A stretch of 64,000 nucleotides of DNA from Phytoseiulus persimilis (GCA_037576195.1 CM075102.1:42776745-42840744), one strand, 5' to 3'; numbered from the stretch's first letter, positions 35,901 through 48,183 are shown. Translations and numbers: made by a program. The notes: generated from the sequence alone by a model not told the origin.

Positions 35901-35926
35901 CGCACGCACGCACGCGCGCGCATGCA
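35901..35926. repeat. CGCA and CG alternating tract
   Basis: CGCA units pass into a pure CG alternation and GCATGC. This is alternating purine-pyrimidine sequence with Z-DNA-forming potential. Confidence 0.88.
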
Positions 35927-36330
35927 TACGCTACGAGAGACACGAACTCGGAGCCGCCGAGACAAAGCCTCGTTCGTTCCTCGTCTCGGCGGAGTGGAGC
36001 TTGCCCGACTGTCTATCTGTGCAACTGCGAGAGATTTCCCGCCTGCGCGTGTTCTTGCCCAGCTCTCTGACTGGCGGCACAGTGCACGCTCATCGCTCTA
36101 GATATAGATAAAAATCGCTTCCCACGGGGAGCAGATAAGACCTGGCGCACCGGCGCTGACTGAGTGAGTGAACCGACAGGCTGGTCCCGACTACGCCGCG
36201 CAATCCTTGCCTATGTCTAATGCGAGCGGGATGAGGGACTTCGAACAATGGCGTTTGGCGAACAAAAACGGGAACAGCTCATTTCAATCTGGTCCCTTGA
36301 CAGTCTGAATATTTCCTCAAGTCTATCCGA

Positions 36331-37059
36331 ATGCGTCGCTGCCAGGAGGGTCCCCGACAGCTTGCCCCGACAATAGTTCAAAGTTTCTTTGAAGATGCTG
36401 CACGGCCACAGCGGCAGACGGATTCCGTGCGGAGCCCTCCCGTCCTCCTTCCGCTCATCTCCAAAACTCAGCTGGTCGAGCTTGTTGCTCGGCTCGGGAA
36501 GTTGCGTTTTTTCCGCTCCACGATTTCGATTGATTCGCCGAGCGCTCACTCAGTCAGGTGGATCCCCCACCGTTTCTGCTGTTTTTGCGATCATCGCGAG
36601 GGATCGGCGACCGATCCCAGCTCCTCGGGATTATCGACCTTTTATCCGAGTGAATCGGCAAGCGAGCGGACAGACGCGGCTGTCCGCGCAGGCAGACAAT
36701 ATGGGAGAACTCTCAACCATGAGATCGGATGGATCCAATATCATGGTGCGGGGATTCGCGTCCATCGCGGGAAGTTTCCATCGGTTCCGGGTCCCGACGA
36801 TGGTCCGTTTGCGGAAGGGACGCCTTCCAGAAAACAGCAACAATGCACAGCTGTGTCCTCGCGAGCTCATCCGAGTTGGAGCCGATCGCGATGGATCTAT
36901 CCAGACGACCATGGTGAGGTGTCGTGGAATCGTGTCATAGACGCGCGGAGTTCGTCTCGGCTGCTCTTGGAGAGCCGGAGCGGAAACGCCGAAACGAAGA
37001 CAACCCGTAGAACCTACTTTGTACGACGAGAACGGGGTGGAGGGAGAGGAGCCAGTTGA
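36331..37059 (+). CDS. Stop-poor region with three overlapping long frames; coding frame undecided
   Basis: A 242-codon plus frame, a 183-codon frame in a second plus register (36389-36940) and a 214-codon minus frame (36631-37275) overlap. The second plus frame has the best exon signals. A pyrimidine-rich acceptor (CGTTTCTGCTGTTTTTGCG, then ATCATCGCGAG, ending at about 36599) opens a stretch that includes PTMVRLRKGRLPENSNN and ends at ACCATG/GTGAGG near 36912, a strong donor. No domain is recognised in any frame. If a gene is present, the 36600-36912 exon is my preferred reading; the other two would then be shadows. Confidence 0.18.
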   Translation: MRRCQEGPRQLAPTIVQSFFEDAARPQRQTDSVRSPPVLLPLISKTQLVELVARLGKLRFFRSTISIDSPSAHSVRWIPHRFCCFCDHREGSATDPSSSGLSTFYPSESASERTDAAVRAGRQYGRTLNHEIGWIQYHGAGIRVHRGKFPSVPGPDDGPFAEGTPSRKQQQCTAVSSRAHPSWSRSRWIYPDDHGEVSWNRVIDARSSSRLLLESRSGNAETKTTRRTYFVRRERGGGRGAS

Positions 37060-40000
37060 CATTCCGCAGCTCTTCAACACGCCTCGAGAAGTGGTGTCTT
37101 TGTGAGACAGTGGAAAAATGGTCGCCGCCGTTCCAAACAATGATAACACGACTAGCGACACCAACGAGATGTGGGATATAAATGGACAACAGAGGGTTAA
37201 CGACACATGGAAACAGTTCCACCAGAAGCGTTTGCATCCACAATCAGGTCGAGTACTTGTTGGGCAGAGTGTCATCTCAACGAACGTTGTTCACGCCTTG
37301 CGTTGCCCGACCCTTTCGAATGGGAGAAAGAAAATTAGAAGAGAAACAGACTTTCAATTTGTCTATATTCAAGCGTGTCACGCCGCGGGTGTGTGTTGGG
37401 ACGCGTGCGTGCGTCCGTCCGACCGGGCGCCAGTGCGTGTCATTCGCTTTTCATGCCTTTTTCAAGTGTCGTTGGCTCGATCGACTCTTGACCGGACCGG
37501 CGGTGGACAGAATTTCCAAATGAAAGTGGATTCTGTTGGTGCTCCTCCGACCGACAACTTTCCAAGAGTGTCGCCCCGGGTAATATGGCTTACACGCGGT
37601 TCTCGAGCATTCTGAGGATCTTGTCGGTTAATCGATTCAGCTGCCCAATGCTCCGTTCATTCATCAATCGATCCATCAATCAATCGATCTGTCCCTCCGC
37701 CAATAAACGCCCCCTGTTATCATCGGCGTCTCCATTCTAACTGACTGCTGCGTGTGGTTCCCGCATGACCCGATGGTGACCTCCACGCAGAGGTGGGTGG
37801 TGGCGCATTCGTTGGGAACTCTGACGCGACGCTGCAAACAAAGAAATAGTTCTCAACGATTACTCCGGTCATTGCTTTCATTTTTCTTGTGCTCAACTCG
37901 AGGACGACTCCACGATGACAACGGCGGCGATAACAATGCCGTCCGGCAGTGATGCCGGGCCGCGGTTGGATAAAGATCCGGCGAAGGGTCGGTTGAGTGA
38001 GTGGAACCGCGCGAACTGTGTGCCCGCCCGTCTGTTGACTGACCGAGTGACGCCCATACTCGAAATTTCCAAGCTCGTTCGCCGCTTCGAAGGGAATGAA
38101 CTTCTGGCTGTACGATCGACAACTCGCCCTGATACATTCGGTCATTTCCACAATGATGCTCACGCCGGAGAGGAAAATAGGAATCGAACGACGTCGAAGA
38201 TGGCCACGACCGACCTATCCGCAGCGCGCTCAGGGAGCCCGTCGCAACGTCGACAGAATGGATCCTTCAAATGAACTCGACTCCTCGAGCGCCTCCCGGC
38301 CGATCCACGGGTGAGTGGAGAGTTTTCCGGGTCGCCGCTGCCGCCACGCCAACCAGAGCGGCTGCCCAGTGGACAGTTTGGATTAAAGAAATATATTCAA
38401 AGCCCGGCAACGGCTAGATGCATCAAATCATTTGAGGTGAACTGGGGTTCACTAAATGCACGGAACGATTTGTTGAGGCACTCCACAACTGTGATTGTCC
38501 TCCTCCTCCTCGATGTGGTCAATGTGGAGAACTTTTCCATTTGCGTAGCAACACTGTGAGAGTTAAACACTCCATGATGAATAGTCCGCCACCTGCCCCC
38601 TCTCTCGATCCGCCCGCCAGCGACAAGTGGTCATCAGCGGGCTTCCTCACAGAGTGCCAACGATTCGCATGCGGCATTCAGGAGCAGTTCGCTGTTACGG
38701 TCGGTCGAGTTCCGCTCTCCAGGCCCTTGTCCATCCGGGGTAAACTCCAGACAATGTTTCTCCTCCTCTCGTTGTTGCTGCCGCCGCTGCAGTGGCACTT
38801 GGCGTATTCGGCCGATGGCATGACAGCGGGGCGACGAAGAGATGGTAATGAATCCCAACCTCGTCGGCGAGCTCATATCAATATTGGAGGCACGCAGCCC
38901 TTCCTTCGAGGAGAAGTCAGGCCGAGGAAATCTGTCGAGTGGACCGCTGCGACTGCTGATGCAAACGGTCCATTCGATGCCGACTTGGGCGAAGCCTCCG
39001 ATATCAGCATCTACGAACGTATAGAGAGCTGGCAGCCTCGCGAAGAAAGCACATTGCTGCTCGAGCACGCTGACCTCATGCCTGCGACGATCGCATGACC
39101 CGTGGCCGAGCGAGAAAAGTCGTGCAGCTAGCTTCGGGAGCATCTTACCTCGAAGCTGCTCTCTCCGATCTGTACAGGAACTCAGTCGCATGATCCGTGA
39201 GGATCGCCCAGGCCAGATCCAGTCCGGGTTGATCCGAACACTATTCAAGCTCTCATTGAGCGAAACAGCCCATCGGTCGATATCATTAACGTTACTCCGA
39301 TCGGTGTTGGATATTCGTTTACTGGCGATGCGCGTCCAGTGCTGTCGATGGGATGTGACGCTGATGCTCCGTGACGGGAAACCGTCATGAAACGTCACAC
39401 CGGTATGAAATCGATGCGGCTCGCTCAAATTGTCACCGCACCATTCAAGCGACCATTCATCCTTCCATTCATCCAGCCAGTGAGCGACTCAGTTCGACCG
39501 TCAAACACTCAGCGGAGCAAACAGCAGACCACATCATATTCTTACTCGTGCTGCGGATTTCGCTCGGGGCTCTCCGTCTGTCTTCTTTGAGCCCGAGGTG
39601 CCAACGCGGTTCGAATCACCGGCGGGTGAACGGTTCGATAGCTGGAACAACGGACATAGTCCGATGATTCGATGACGCATTCGATGGCTTCATGTCCCGC
39701 TAGAATCCACACCACATCTCTCACGGAAGAACACTGAGGTTGATGGACGACGGGGCTCGGACGATGGAATTCTCCAATCCTTGGGTCCCTCCCGGATCCT
39801 GGAGCAAGAATCAATCACAGCCGTGCGCTTCCAACTTCGGGGCTCGGTTGCTTTCGGCCCCGAGAAGAGTTCAGGATCCCGTGTGATTCCGAAATTCATC
39901 CGAGAGTTATCCTCTGTCTGTCCGAGTCCGGTTCCGAAATCCACGCGAGCTCCGCAGGAGTGTGCGCTGAGCTAGAGTTGCCCCGATTGACACAGGAACC

Positions 40001-41879
40001 GCATGGCAAGCCTACCCGCAGCGGCATGGGGCGTTGTAGCGAACCACGCCGCTGTCGTGAATCTGCAGTGACGTCGGATCTATCGGTTGGTCGCTGCATC
40101 GCGCCTGTCCGTCTGCCGGGCCCTGCGTTGCCTTCATCGTCTTCTTTTGCGATGTTCAGTAGATGGCTGACTGACTTACCGGCTGGCTGACGGGTCGCTC
40201 GCTCGGTCCGCCGATCGGTCGGTCGATCTGTTCCTTCGCTGGCTGCTTGACTGACTGGATGATTCGACTGTGCCGAGTAGATCCACCCGAGCCGACTTCA
40301 GAAGCGTCAGCACTTGAAGCAACGGAAAAACATCAACCGATGGAAGCGTCGCCCCTCAATCCATCCATCCGTGCGTCCGCTTGCTTGCTGTGCGTTTCTC
40401 CTCCTGCCGTCTTCAGCTTTCAGTACCACTTTCCAGCCGGTATCTACGGAAAAACACGAATTATCGAGATTCGTCCGAGTCGTTTACGCTCTCGATTCCG
40501 GGTGGCGTAATCTTCGATCCTTCGATATCGCTCGACATCGGTAGGCCTTCTGCATTCCAGGACCTTCAGAGGAGATCTCCCGATCGCATGGTTCTCGGAG
40601 TGGGGGGGGGGCGTCTCTTCGCAAGTGTTCGAAAGGGGAGGGAGAGGGAGGGAGGGGAGCTTCCTTCGGGGTCCTGAAAAATCTCAAGAGTTTCAGATCG
40701 TCATAGCGAAACGGGTTTTCAGCGATTGTGGGCCTGAAATCCGAAACGCGGAGGAACCTCCAGCTGCCAACCCTGCGCGTCCTCACTTTGCTTCGATGGA
40801 AATCGATCGAAGAGACGTATTGTGTGAAATCGAGAACGCAGCCCCCTGTGTTCCGTCGTCGCCTCTCCGCGTTCACAACGGCACTGATAGTGTCATGTAT
40901 CTGGTTCGAGGGAGACTCACTCAGTTTTTCATTGGCTGGTCCGATCGATCGATAGGCAAGTAGACAGGCATCCAGGCAGATGGGTGGTTTGTAATGAATA
41001 GGCAGATGGCTCATTGAAAGATATCTCGCGAGCTAGAAGGCTGTTTCTCTCCGGTGAGCTCCTCGGTGAACCGGGCAAGCAAGCGATCAACCACTTTGTC
41101 TGATAGATGGATAGTTGACTCGATTGATGAATGAAGAGATAAATGTGAATGTGAGCCATTAATTGATGAACGAATTCGTGAGCCACGCAGCAGATAGGAT
41201 GACCTTCACAGTGGGGGTCCAATGGTCACAAGTAGATGACAAGCCCCGCCTTGTTAACCTCGATGTGGCAGATGCATGCACACCCGTAACGCTCGTTGGC
41301 TCGCTTTTCGGTGAGGATACGACAACGCAAGAATTAGGGTACTTCTTCGATTGGGACTGGACCAGGCTTCTCAGCAGAGAGAGATGACTCTAGAAACTAT
41401 CAGGAGGCCGTGTCTCGACATTCCCCGGAAATAGCTAGAGCAACGAAATAGCAACGAGGTCAGCCGTTTTGGCACTTTCGCTAGACTCCGGCACTTTCTG
41501 TTCCTGAGATATGCAGCCGACTCGGGTTGCATCTGTAAGCACTTCACTCGAACGATCACATAGACTCCCAGGTTCCCTCCTAATGAAACGGCGGGATTCC
41601 TCACCCGATGAGGTCTCCCTAGGGAAATGATAAAGAACAATCCATTGCCTGAGCCCATGAGATACATTGGACTCATAGGAAACTTGTTTCGATGCCCGAA
41701 AAGAAGTCCTCCGGTCGACAGACTTGCTTCTCACAGGAACTCGTAGTGAATCGAGGACGTGGTCCAGTATTTCATTCGAATCTGCCCCAGTGCAGCAATG
41801 ACTGAGAGGCGGTTACGAAGAACGGTTATTGCAGCAAATTAACGATCGGATCCCTGCGCAATCTCGACCGAGACTGATC
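37060..41879. other. No convincing gene
   Basis: An ATCA/ATCG/ATCC tract lies at 37662-37690 and a run of ten G at 40602-40611. A 264-codon minus frame (38634-39428) and a 185-codon plus frame (38541-39098) overlap with no domain. The plus frame includes a hydrophobic stretch (MFLLLSLLLPPLQWHLAYS) that could mimic a signal peptide. Medium minus frames at 41371-41734 follow a strong acceptor (TATCATTTCCCTAG) but have no matching donor phase with the 42-kb gene model. Confidence 0.35.
37662..37690. repeat. Imperfect ATCA/ATCG/ATCC tetranucleotide tract
   Basis: Successive tetranucleotides differ only in the last base. Confidence 0.85.
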
Positions 41880-43080
41880 TCACACCATTGAGCCCGTGAC
41901 TCTGGCGGCTGAGCCCCAATCTGACTTGCCCAACGAAGGAGAAGACCGCTCAGCTTTGAGAAGACCGTTCGTCTTCTTGGCGTTCTGCGGAGTTTCCCGA
42001 TAGCAAACAAACGACAGCAAACTCGGTCCCTAGATCAAGAACAGAAGAGACACTGAACCGAGGGAAGTCGGACAGCGAACGCGAGAGGAAAAAAGTTCAA
42101 GGATTTGCCAGCAGCGCGAACGCAAACTTCGCGTGGGCGTTGGAAATATCGGGTACGTCTCATGAAGCTTGCGCTCGATCTGATCTGATACAGCTGGAAG
42201 CCACGAAGAGTTATGGATGTCTTCTGGCGTTTCTCGCCGGTGTTGCTGCGAATTCAGTTCGGCGCGTTCAGCGGATTAGTTCGGAACAGTCCGTCGCGCG
42301 TCAGCATGCTGCTCGGGATTCAGTTCTCTTGGAACCTTGGAACGGCTCGGAGCTTAAATGCTCTCTTTTCTAATAGAACGAATCGCGCGACACAATGGCT
42401 GTTCCCGCTCGATGTCTTTACGTGCCATCGGGTTGATTAAGCTTGAGACGGGCCACGTAGCCCGCGATTCAAGTAGTCACTTGGCTGAGGGAACTTATGG
42501 ATCGGATTCGATTACTCACGACCGTTTGTTCCGAACTGGGTTGTTGTGTTGGCTGCTCGGTCGATCGACCTTCCTGCTGAGGGAACCTTTGTTGTTGCTG
42601 TGGCTGTTCATCCCGTGGGCTCACTCGGTCAGCTCGGTGATAAGCCTTCGTTATCGAACCATCGACGCTAGGGTCGTCAGTGAAGCTGATGCAGCTATGG
42701 AAGTTGTCTTCTTCCTCCTCGTCGTCGTCCTCCTCATCGCCCATGTTGTTGTTGTTGTTGTCGCCGTCGACATCGTCGTCCGTTCCACCCAGTATTCGAT
42801 GTCTTGATGAGAAGAGATCATGTGATCCATGACCTTCCGATCATGAGCAATCAGATCCTTGTTAAACTCGTCCAGCCAGCAGAGCGCGTTCGAATGAGCG
42901 TTTCGTGATACCTGACTCGTTCTGCAACCGGCGAACAGTGTTCGTGCTGCTCTACCTCTGACGAGCACGAATCTTCATCGTCGCCATCATCATATGGCGT
43001 TCGTTCAATTGACGACAATCGACCGCCGCCATTACAGCCGCTAACACCGCCGCCGACGCCGCCACAACGGAGCACAGGTT
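41880..43080 (-). CDS. Candidate 3' part of a spliced gene with an acidic, Asn/Gln-rich tail
   Basis: Three minus-strand exons fit together: 43080-42912, 42802-42520 and 42029-41880 (ending in TGA). The acceptors are TTGTTGTCTCTGATCAG, TCTCTTCTCATCAAG and TCTGTTCTTGATCTAG. The donors are GTCAG/GTATCA and ACGGTC/GTGAGT. Phases join exactly: 2 entry bases, phase 2, then phase 0. The peptide runs from a Gly-rich start through RLSSIERTPYDDGDDED, an Asn/Asp/Glu run near NNNNMGDEEDDDEEEEDN, a Gln-rich part (PRDEQPQQQQRFPQQEG), to ERSSPSLGKSDWGSAARV. It looks like a disordered regulatory tail; no folded domain or family is recognised. Part of it is coded by GTC/GTT repeats, which are common non-coding repeats here, so the acidic runs are weak evidence. 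Within the first intron another frame (WLDEFNKDLIAHDRKVMD) also reads well. The 5' exons are not established. Confidence 0.35.
42358..42807 (+). other. Antisense hydrophobic frame, probably a shadow
   Basis: An ATG-started 149-codon plus frame with hydrophobic runs (VVFFLLVVVLLIAHVVVVVV) covers the second exon of the minus-strand model. Reading Asp/Glu/Asn/Gln-rich repeats backwards gives Val/Leu/Phe, so it is most simply an artefact. If the minus model were wrong, it would be a small multi-pass-like protein candidate. Confidence 0.1.
42719..42781. repeat. GTC/CTC and GTT trinucleotide tract
   Basis: Imperfect GTC/CTC units, then five GTT units, then GTC/ATC units. It overlaps the acidic and Asn-rich part of the minus-strand exon candidate. 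Confidence 0.9.
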
Positions 43081-43701
43081 CTGATCAGAGACAACAATAA
43101 TATTCCTCAACACACCTTGCTCCAGATTGCATCTGGATGCCCGCTCCACTTGGTATGTGTGATTATTAGTCGTTCATCCGTCCGTCACTCCGCTTGGACG
43201 GGCGGTTTTTCGCTCAATGTACTGTTTGCCGAGCGGGAGAAGTTCGGGGGTGGCGGGACCGCTCCGTCGGACCGCACGGGGACCCAACCGAAGCAGAGAT
43301 ATGGGCAGGGTGAGAGATGAAATCAGAGACCGGATTTGTCTCGTCGGTCTTTTGCTAATTCCAAATCTATGAATCAAAGCTGCTTTGAGGCGTCTGAATG
43401 TCCTGAACAATGAACTTCTAATCAACTCTGACAACTGAGTGCACGGTCGAGTGTTCTACCTCTGCGCGGATGATTAAAATATCCATTGTGCCACTGTTGA
43501 AAAACGTCATCGCACCGTAGGGAAACATCAGTTTCATTCGGATTTCGTTACCAACTCCGAGTAGCCATTCCAATCTTCTTCCCACGCCGCTAATCTAGGG
43601 GAGCCGCAAGAGAGGAACCCCTCGGGGATGTTTCAAGTTGAACCGGTTGTTGGAACAGCGGCTGTCGAGGTGCTCATCACCGTTTACATCGTCGTGCTTA
43701 C
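43081..43701. other. Presumed intron or spacer on the minus strand
   Basis: The immediate 3' splice signal of the downstream exon is clear (branch-like GGAATATTATT, then a T-rich tract and CAG). No exon supplying the required phase was found. An 86-codon basic minus frame at 43174-43434 has no good splice borders. Confidence 0.3.
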
Positions 43702-43920
43702 GAGCTTGAGGCTGATTTCAGAGAGGGCAGTGAATAATGTAAAGACTGCGCGAATCGTGAAATGCTCTGCCGTGTCGCGGATCCATTCATCGAGGAAGTA
43801 GCGGATAGAGAGCGACGAGAGCCGCTCGGCGTCTAGACTGTCGGTTCGGAACGACCTTAGGGTGCCCCTAAGGTTCCCTACTTGAAGCAAGTGAGCCGCG
43901 GCGGCGGCGCATAACAACAC
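43702..43920 (-). CDS. Candidate upstream exon of the 42-kb minus-strand gene
   Basis: Seventy-three codons are open up to a good donor (AAGCTC/GTAAGC). The reading has a coherent helical-looking stretch (SIRYFLDEWIRDTAEHF, then FTLFTALSEISLKL) after a basic part. The donor is in phase 0, whereas the next modelled exon needs one carried base, so at least one exon would be missing between them, or the two are unrelated. No family is recognised. The acceptor side is unclear; TTGCTTCAAGTAG is one possibility. Confidence 0.18.
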
Positions 43921-46900
43921 GAAAGAATAGCGATCGGCTCATAGGTCAGGAAGAAAGAGCTATAAATTTGTCTGGGAGGCTCTCTCTCGATCCCTTGTCC
44001 TATCATCCCCGATTTTCCATCGTTTTCTCTGCCGGTATTTCCTCTCTGGCATGCTTCGTTCTCTCTATATTTATCGTTTCCTCGCTGTCGCTCCCCATGG
44101 AAGAGAGGAAAAACCGCTGCAGGTTCAAACGGCAGGCTGTGCCTCTACCGCTGGTGATCATCGTTTTCCTTCCCTACAGAGTGATTAGCGAGCCATCATT
44201 CGTTGCTCGCTCGCTTGATTCCTTCGTTTCTTTCTGCCTCCTTCCCTGCGTGTTGCTCGCTCTGCTCGGTTCGGCTGGGCTGGCTCTCGATCACCGGCTA
44301 GGTTCGGCCAGTTGCCTTCATCTCACAATTTCACCAAATCGATTTGTGTTAGTCTAATGCTGCTGTGGTGAGTTCTCGCCGGTTTTTTTTCTGGCTAGTC
44401 CGGGGATCGTAGCTCCATTCCGGGACGATCAGATAAACCAGACGTGAGAACACCAGCTCAGAACCAGAGGAAACACCGAGAAGGCTGAGTTCCAGTCTCG
44501 CACGCCTGGCATTCTCTTCCTCGATTCGCCTCTCCTCGTCATCACGGATATTCCAGTGGTGCGCTTGAAACAGTGGACTGGAACTACCGGAACGATCTGA
44601 AACCCTTTGGGTGGGCGCTGATCACAACGGGAAATCGGGCGAACCCAAAGTGTCGGAATCAAAGCCTGGGATCAGTCGGGAACGAGCTCCATATCGCAGA
44701 GCTCTGAGGCGCTGGAACAGCTGCTTCGGAGAAGTGAAGCAAAGTGGTCTGAAATCGAAACAGCAGAGAGAAACAGTTGAAATGAGGGAATGAGGGAATG
44801 AGGGGAAGGCCACGATGTAAAACGTTCAGAACCGTGCTCGGTTCCGTCGAACGTGTCTGAATCTGAAGCCAGTATCGAAAGTTTCTTTGAGCTTTGAGTT
44901 CGTGGCTTCCCACTCTACCCCCGCCACCCCTTCCTCTGGTCTGCTTCCGCAACCGTCGTCAGAACGCAGACTCTCGCAAGACCGCGCAGCTTGCAAGTAG
45001 CATCACAGCTCGGAGAGCACCGTGACGGCGTTTTCGTTCCACGCTCAAAGATCAGAAATCATGTTTGAGCGGTTGCTGTGCGCGAGGTGTTTGAGAGAGT
45101 CCGCATCCCCAAACGTGGGCAAGATAACGCGTGAATAAATTATTAGAATTCAACCAATTTCTCATACGTCAGCCTGCCAGCCATTCGGAAGTGGCGTCTT
45201 TCTAGCCTTTCGGGAACTTTCACGCCGAAAGAGCTAAAGCGGGAAGTGCGCAGAAACGGCGTCGGAGGAACGACGCGGTAGGTCAAAGCCTCTACAACAA
45301 GCGCATGCTGGATTATGAAGCGTGCCTGGGGTCGAGGCACGTAATCACACTAAATCCCACATCTCGCCCCAATCGGGATAATCCCGTCTTCGAGACTGTA
45401 TCGCACGCTGTTGTCAACAAGGCTGGCGGGACCAATTTCCGGAACAGCGGACTCAACCGAGAGCGAGAGGATCTCGGTTTGATGGAACATGCGATGATGG
45501 GTGGATCATGCTCATTCCTTGTCTACAACGTAGTTGTGGGCTCGGGAGTGTAGCTTGTCATTGTTGTGGAAGTCGTCGTCGCCATCATCAACTTCATCGT
45601 GGTCGAATCCATCTGCACGCCATCCGCGCGTTTAAAAATTCTCAAAAGCATTAGATTTTTTCTTCTTTGTTAGATCACTCACTAGTTGGATGATCGCCTG
45701 TCCGAGGCTTCCTTCTGCTCGCATTCGACGACCGCATCACGGCAGGACTTCGGACTTTTTAGGTCTCGCAGCATTGAACATGCGCTAACCGAAAAGAGCG
45801 AGCAGTTTAGTAATTCACACGTAACGAAAAGATGCAGATCCTCATACGAGCGAGCCGAGAACTTGATTGAAATCCTGAGCGGAAACATTTCCCGTTCCCA
45901 AATGACGGCCAAATTGAATGTGGGAGTCTCACGTTGCTCAACGCTCGCGCCAAGATCGGTAGATTCAATCTGAGCGTAAGCTTCTGACGATATGCTCTGG
46001 AGAGCATGAGGAGAAAGTGCACATGTGTTGCCGAAACTTTCGAGGAGCCCACCGTCTCAAGAATACGGAACGATACGTGCACTCTCCATCAGCGAGCAGG
46101 AAAATCTTCAAGTCGTAAGATCTCTATTCCTGAATTCTAGCTCTACTCCAGCGTCCGGTCCGAATGAGAGCCGGGCAGACAGCTAAGAAACACAATTGCT
46201 CGCTTCGAACCAGCAGCTCAGCTGGAGAGCCTGGCCGATGGGCCCGTTCGGTCGTCTCTCGGGGGCGATATTCGACCATTCAGGTCCTTTTCTCCCCTTC
46301 GGGTCCTTGGCCAGTGGCGGCCGACGCTGGAGAGAACGTCACTTTGCAAAAGTTCCCAGTTCCACCCCGGTTGGCACTTCGTCTACGTACGGCACGGCTT
46401 CGAGCTCTGATTGAGCGGATCTTGTTTTGGTTCGTTGTCTCCAGAGACCACGGACTCTCAGCGTGGCGATCAACAGCGTGACCATACGGTAACTTTTCCG
46501 TGAGCAAACTGTCTCGAGAAAGCTGTGACTCTCGTTCAAATCCGCGATTCCACACAGCTCGTTTGAACGCGTAGCAAATCAATACGGGATGTCGGGACAG
46601 CGTTCTCAAATAAACGTTCCTGATTAATGACTCGCGTTGAAAGCATCTGTTTCCGTTCTTCGCTCAAGCAAACACCAATAAAGTGGCGCCGTGCCCTACG
46701 CACCCGCCGTCTGGGTATCATCTCGGCGAGGAGGCTCTGAACTATATTTTTGACCTCAACGCAACTCGCGACGAAGAACCCGTGACTCAGATTCCGAGTC
46801 CAGGACCAAGATAGAGCATTGAGGCGGGCGACCAGGACAACTCTGTGACCTCAAGTGCGGAGCCTTTCAGATAGGATTCGGTTTTGGGCGGTGTCTCCGA

Positions 46901-48102
46901 GGGCTTCCAAGGGAACTGGAGCAATCTTCTTTGAAACGGCCGTGACAACCCCTCTAATCGAGCCATCTTGAAGCAGTTCCGAGTGCTCTGCTGACGAAGC
47001 AGAGCTTTTCTTGAAGCTCCTCGAACCGAGATTTCCCTTTTGACGACTTTCTCAATTCTGTGTCTTTTTCGAGGAATTTAGTGGGAGCGAGATGAGAATC
47101 TCCCGACTTGGAAGTCTGAGAAAAGCTTTAATGGAGACTCACTCAGATACACACACACAGACACACCGTCCGGCTTGCGAATAGACAGTGGAGCGCTGAA
47201 ATACACACGCGCACGCTTACAGACGTGGGCCAGCACTCAGAGGGCGCAAAAAGAAACGTAGGCAAATATTCAAAAATATTCCGCGCCAGATTTGAATAAA
47301 CTTTCTCTGGAAACGGCGGGGAGGGGCGGAACGACTCGAGCGATCCTTTCCAGTGCCCCAGTTTCGTTACTTGTGCAAGTCATAACTTTGTACCAAAGTC
47401 AACATACGTCTACATTCATGTGCACCGGTGCGCATGCGTCTTCGAGAGGATGAATATCCAGCTCGAGTTCCATCTTACGGGTCAGGAGCTCAGGACTGTC
47501 GGCTGGGTCATATCGGGAGCGCTTATGATTTGGACAAGAGTTTTTCAGCCGAAGATGCGGGTCTCTCGCGCTTCATTGACAACAGGTCCCCTTGCTGTGA
47601 GCTCGTCTGGATCTCACATACTCCCGAAAAACAGCGTGTCGTCTTCGAGTCCACCGAACGAAGCACGGAAACCACAGCTCGCTGTTGACTCCGTGCGTTG
47701 CTAGAACACAAGACAGCACGTCACAAACTTCGGCTCGAACCCAATGATAACGACCTGAGTGGCATCGGGCGTCTCTTCGCCAACGGTCATCAGCTGGATA
47801 CGGCGGCATCGCAGTGATGCTAAGTTCAGCAACAACAACAACAGGCATGGGTTGTTCTGAATCGCTAGACAATGATACATTCGCTCATTCATCTACCTAT
47901 CGCACTGCCATCTACCTCTGCGGTTCGCGCTCGGGACAAGTGGGACGACGAAGCCCCGACGTCGATGTTGACGTCGCAGTGTTCGACCAGACGCTGGGCC
48001 GCAGCAGAGAGATGGTCAACACAGTATCACAATACGACACAGAGCTCGTGTACTGTTCGTCCCACATAGAGGTGGCATCAGAGCAATGACAGCGAGGGGA
48101 AG
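43921..48102. other. No convincing gene
   Basis: A 129-codon plus frame (43968-44357) has hydrophobic stretches and Ser/Leu bias typical of C/T-rich DNA. A CA repeat lies at 47149-47166. A 91-codon plus frame (47814-48089) begins in a CAA tract and includes MGCSES, which would suit N-myristoylation, but has no other support. Nothing is recognised. Confidence 0.4.
47149..47166. repeat. CA dinucleotide tract
   Basis: Alternating AC/CA with one interruption (AG), about nine units. Confidence 0.88.
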
Positions 48103-48144
48103 TATATAGAGCGAGATTAGTGCTCGTGTCCGAGTCAGTCAGTC
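48103..48144 (+). promoter_or_regulatory. Candidate core promoter (TATATA plus TCAGTCAGTC initiator)
   Basis: TATATAG is followed about 34 bases downstream by a doubled TCAGTC, a close match to the arthropod initiator consensus. It is the best TATA-initiator pair in the window. It lies across a 230-codon minus-strand frame (47912-48604), so either the promoter or that frame is probably spurious. Confidence 0.3.
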
Positions 48145-48183
48145 GGTCCGTCCATCTGTCGGTCTGTCGATCGCTTCGTCTGT

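Larger units (their letters stand above)
33566..36330. other. No convincing gene; tetranucleotide and CG-rich tracts
   Basis: A CGCT/CACT tract lies at 33761-33780 and a CGCA/CG run at 35901-35926. A TTTAAAGCCC box occurs at about 33698. Overlapping short frames on both strands at 34.8-35.4 kb show no domain. Confidence 0.4.

Noticed and set aside
38541..39428. Overlapping 185-codon plus and 264-codon minus frames, the plus one with a signal-peptide-like stretch
   Set aside because: The hydrophobic stretch comes from a CTC/CTG-rich tract, neither frame shows a domain, and no splice or promoter evidence separates them.
42358..42807. 149-codon plus-strand frame with long Val/Leu runs, resembling a small membrane protein
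   Set aside because: The hydrophobic runs are the antisense reading of GTC/GTT repeats that encode Asp/Glu/Asn on the minus strand, where splice signals and phases support a different gene.
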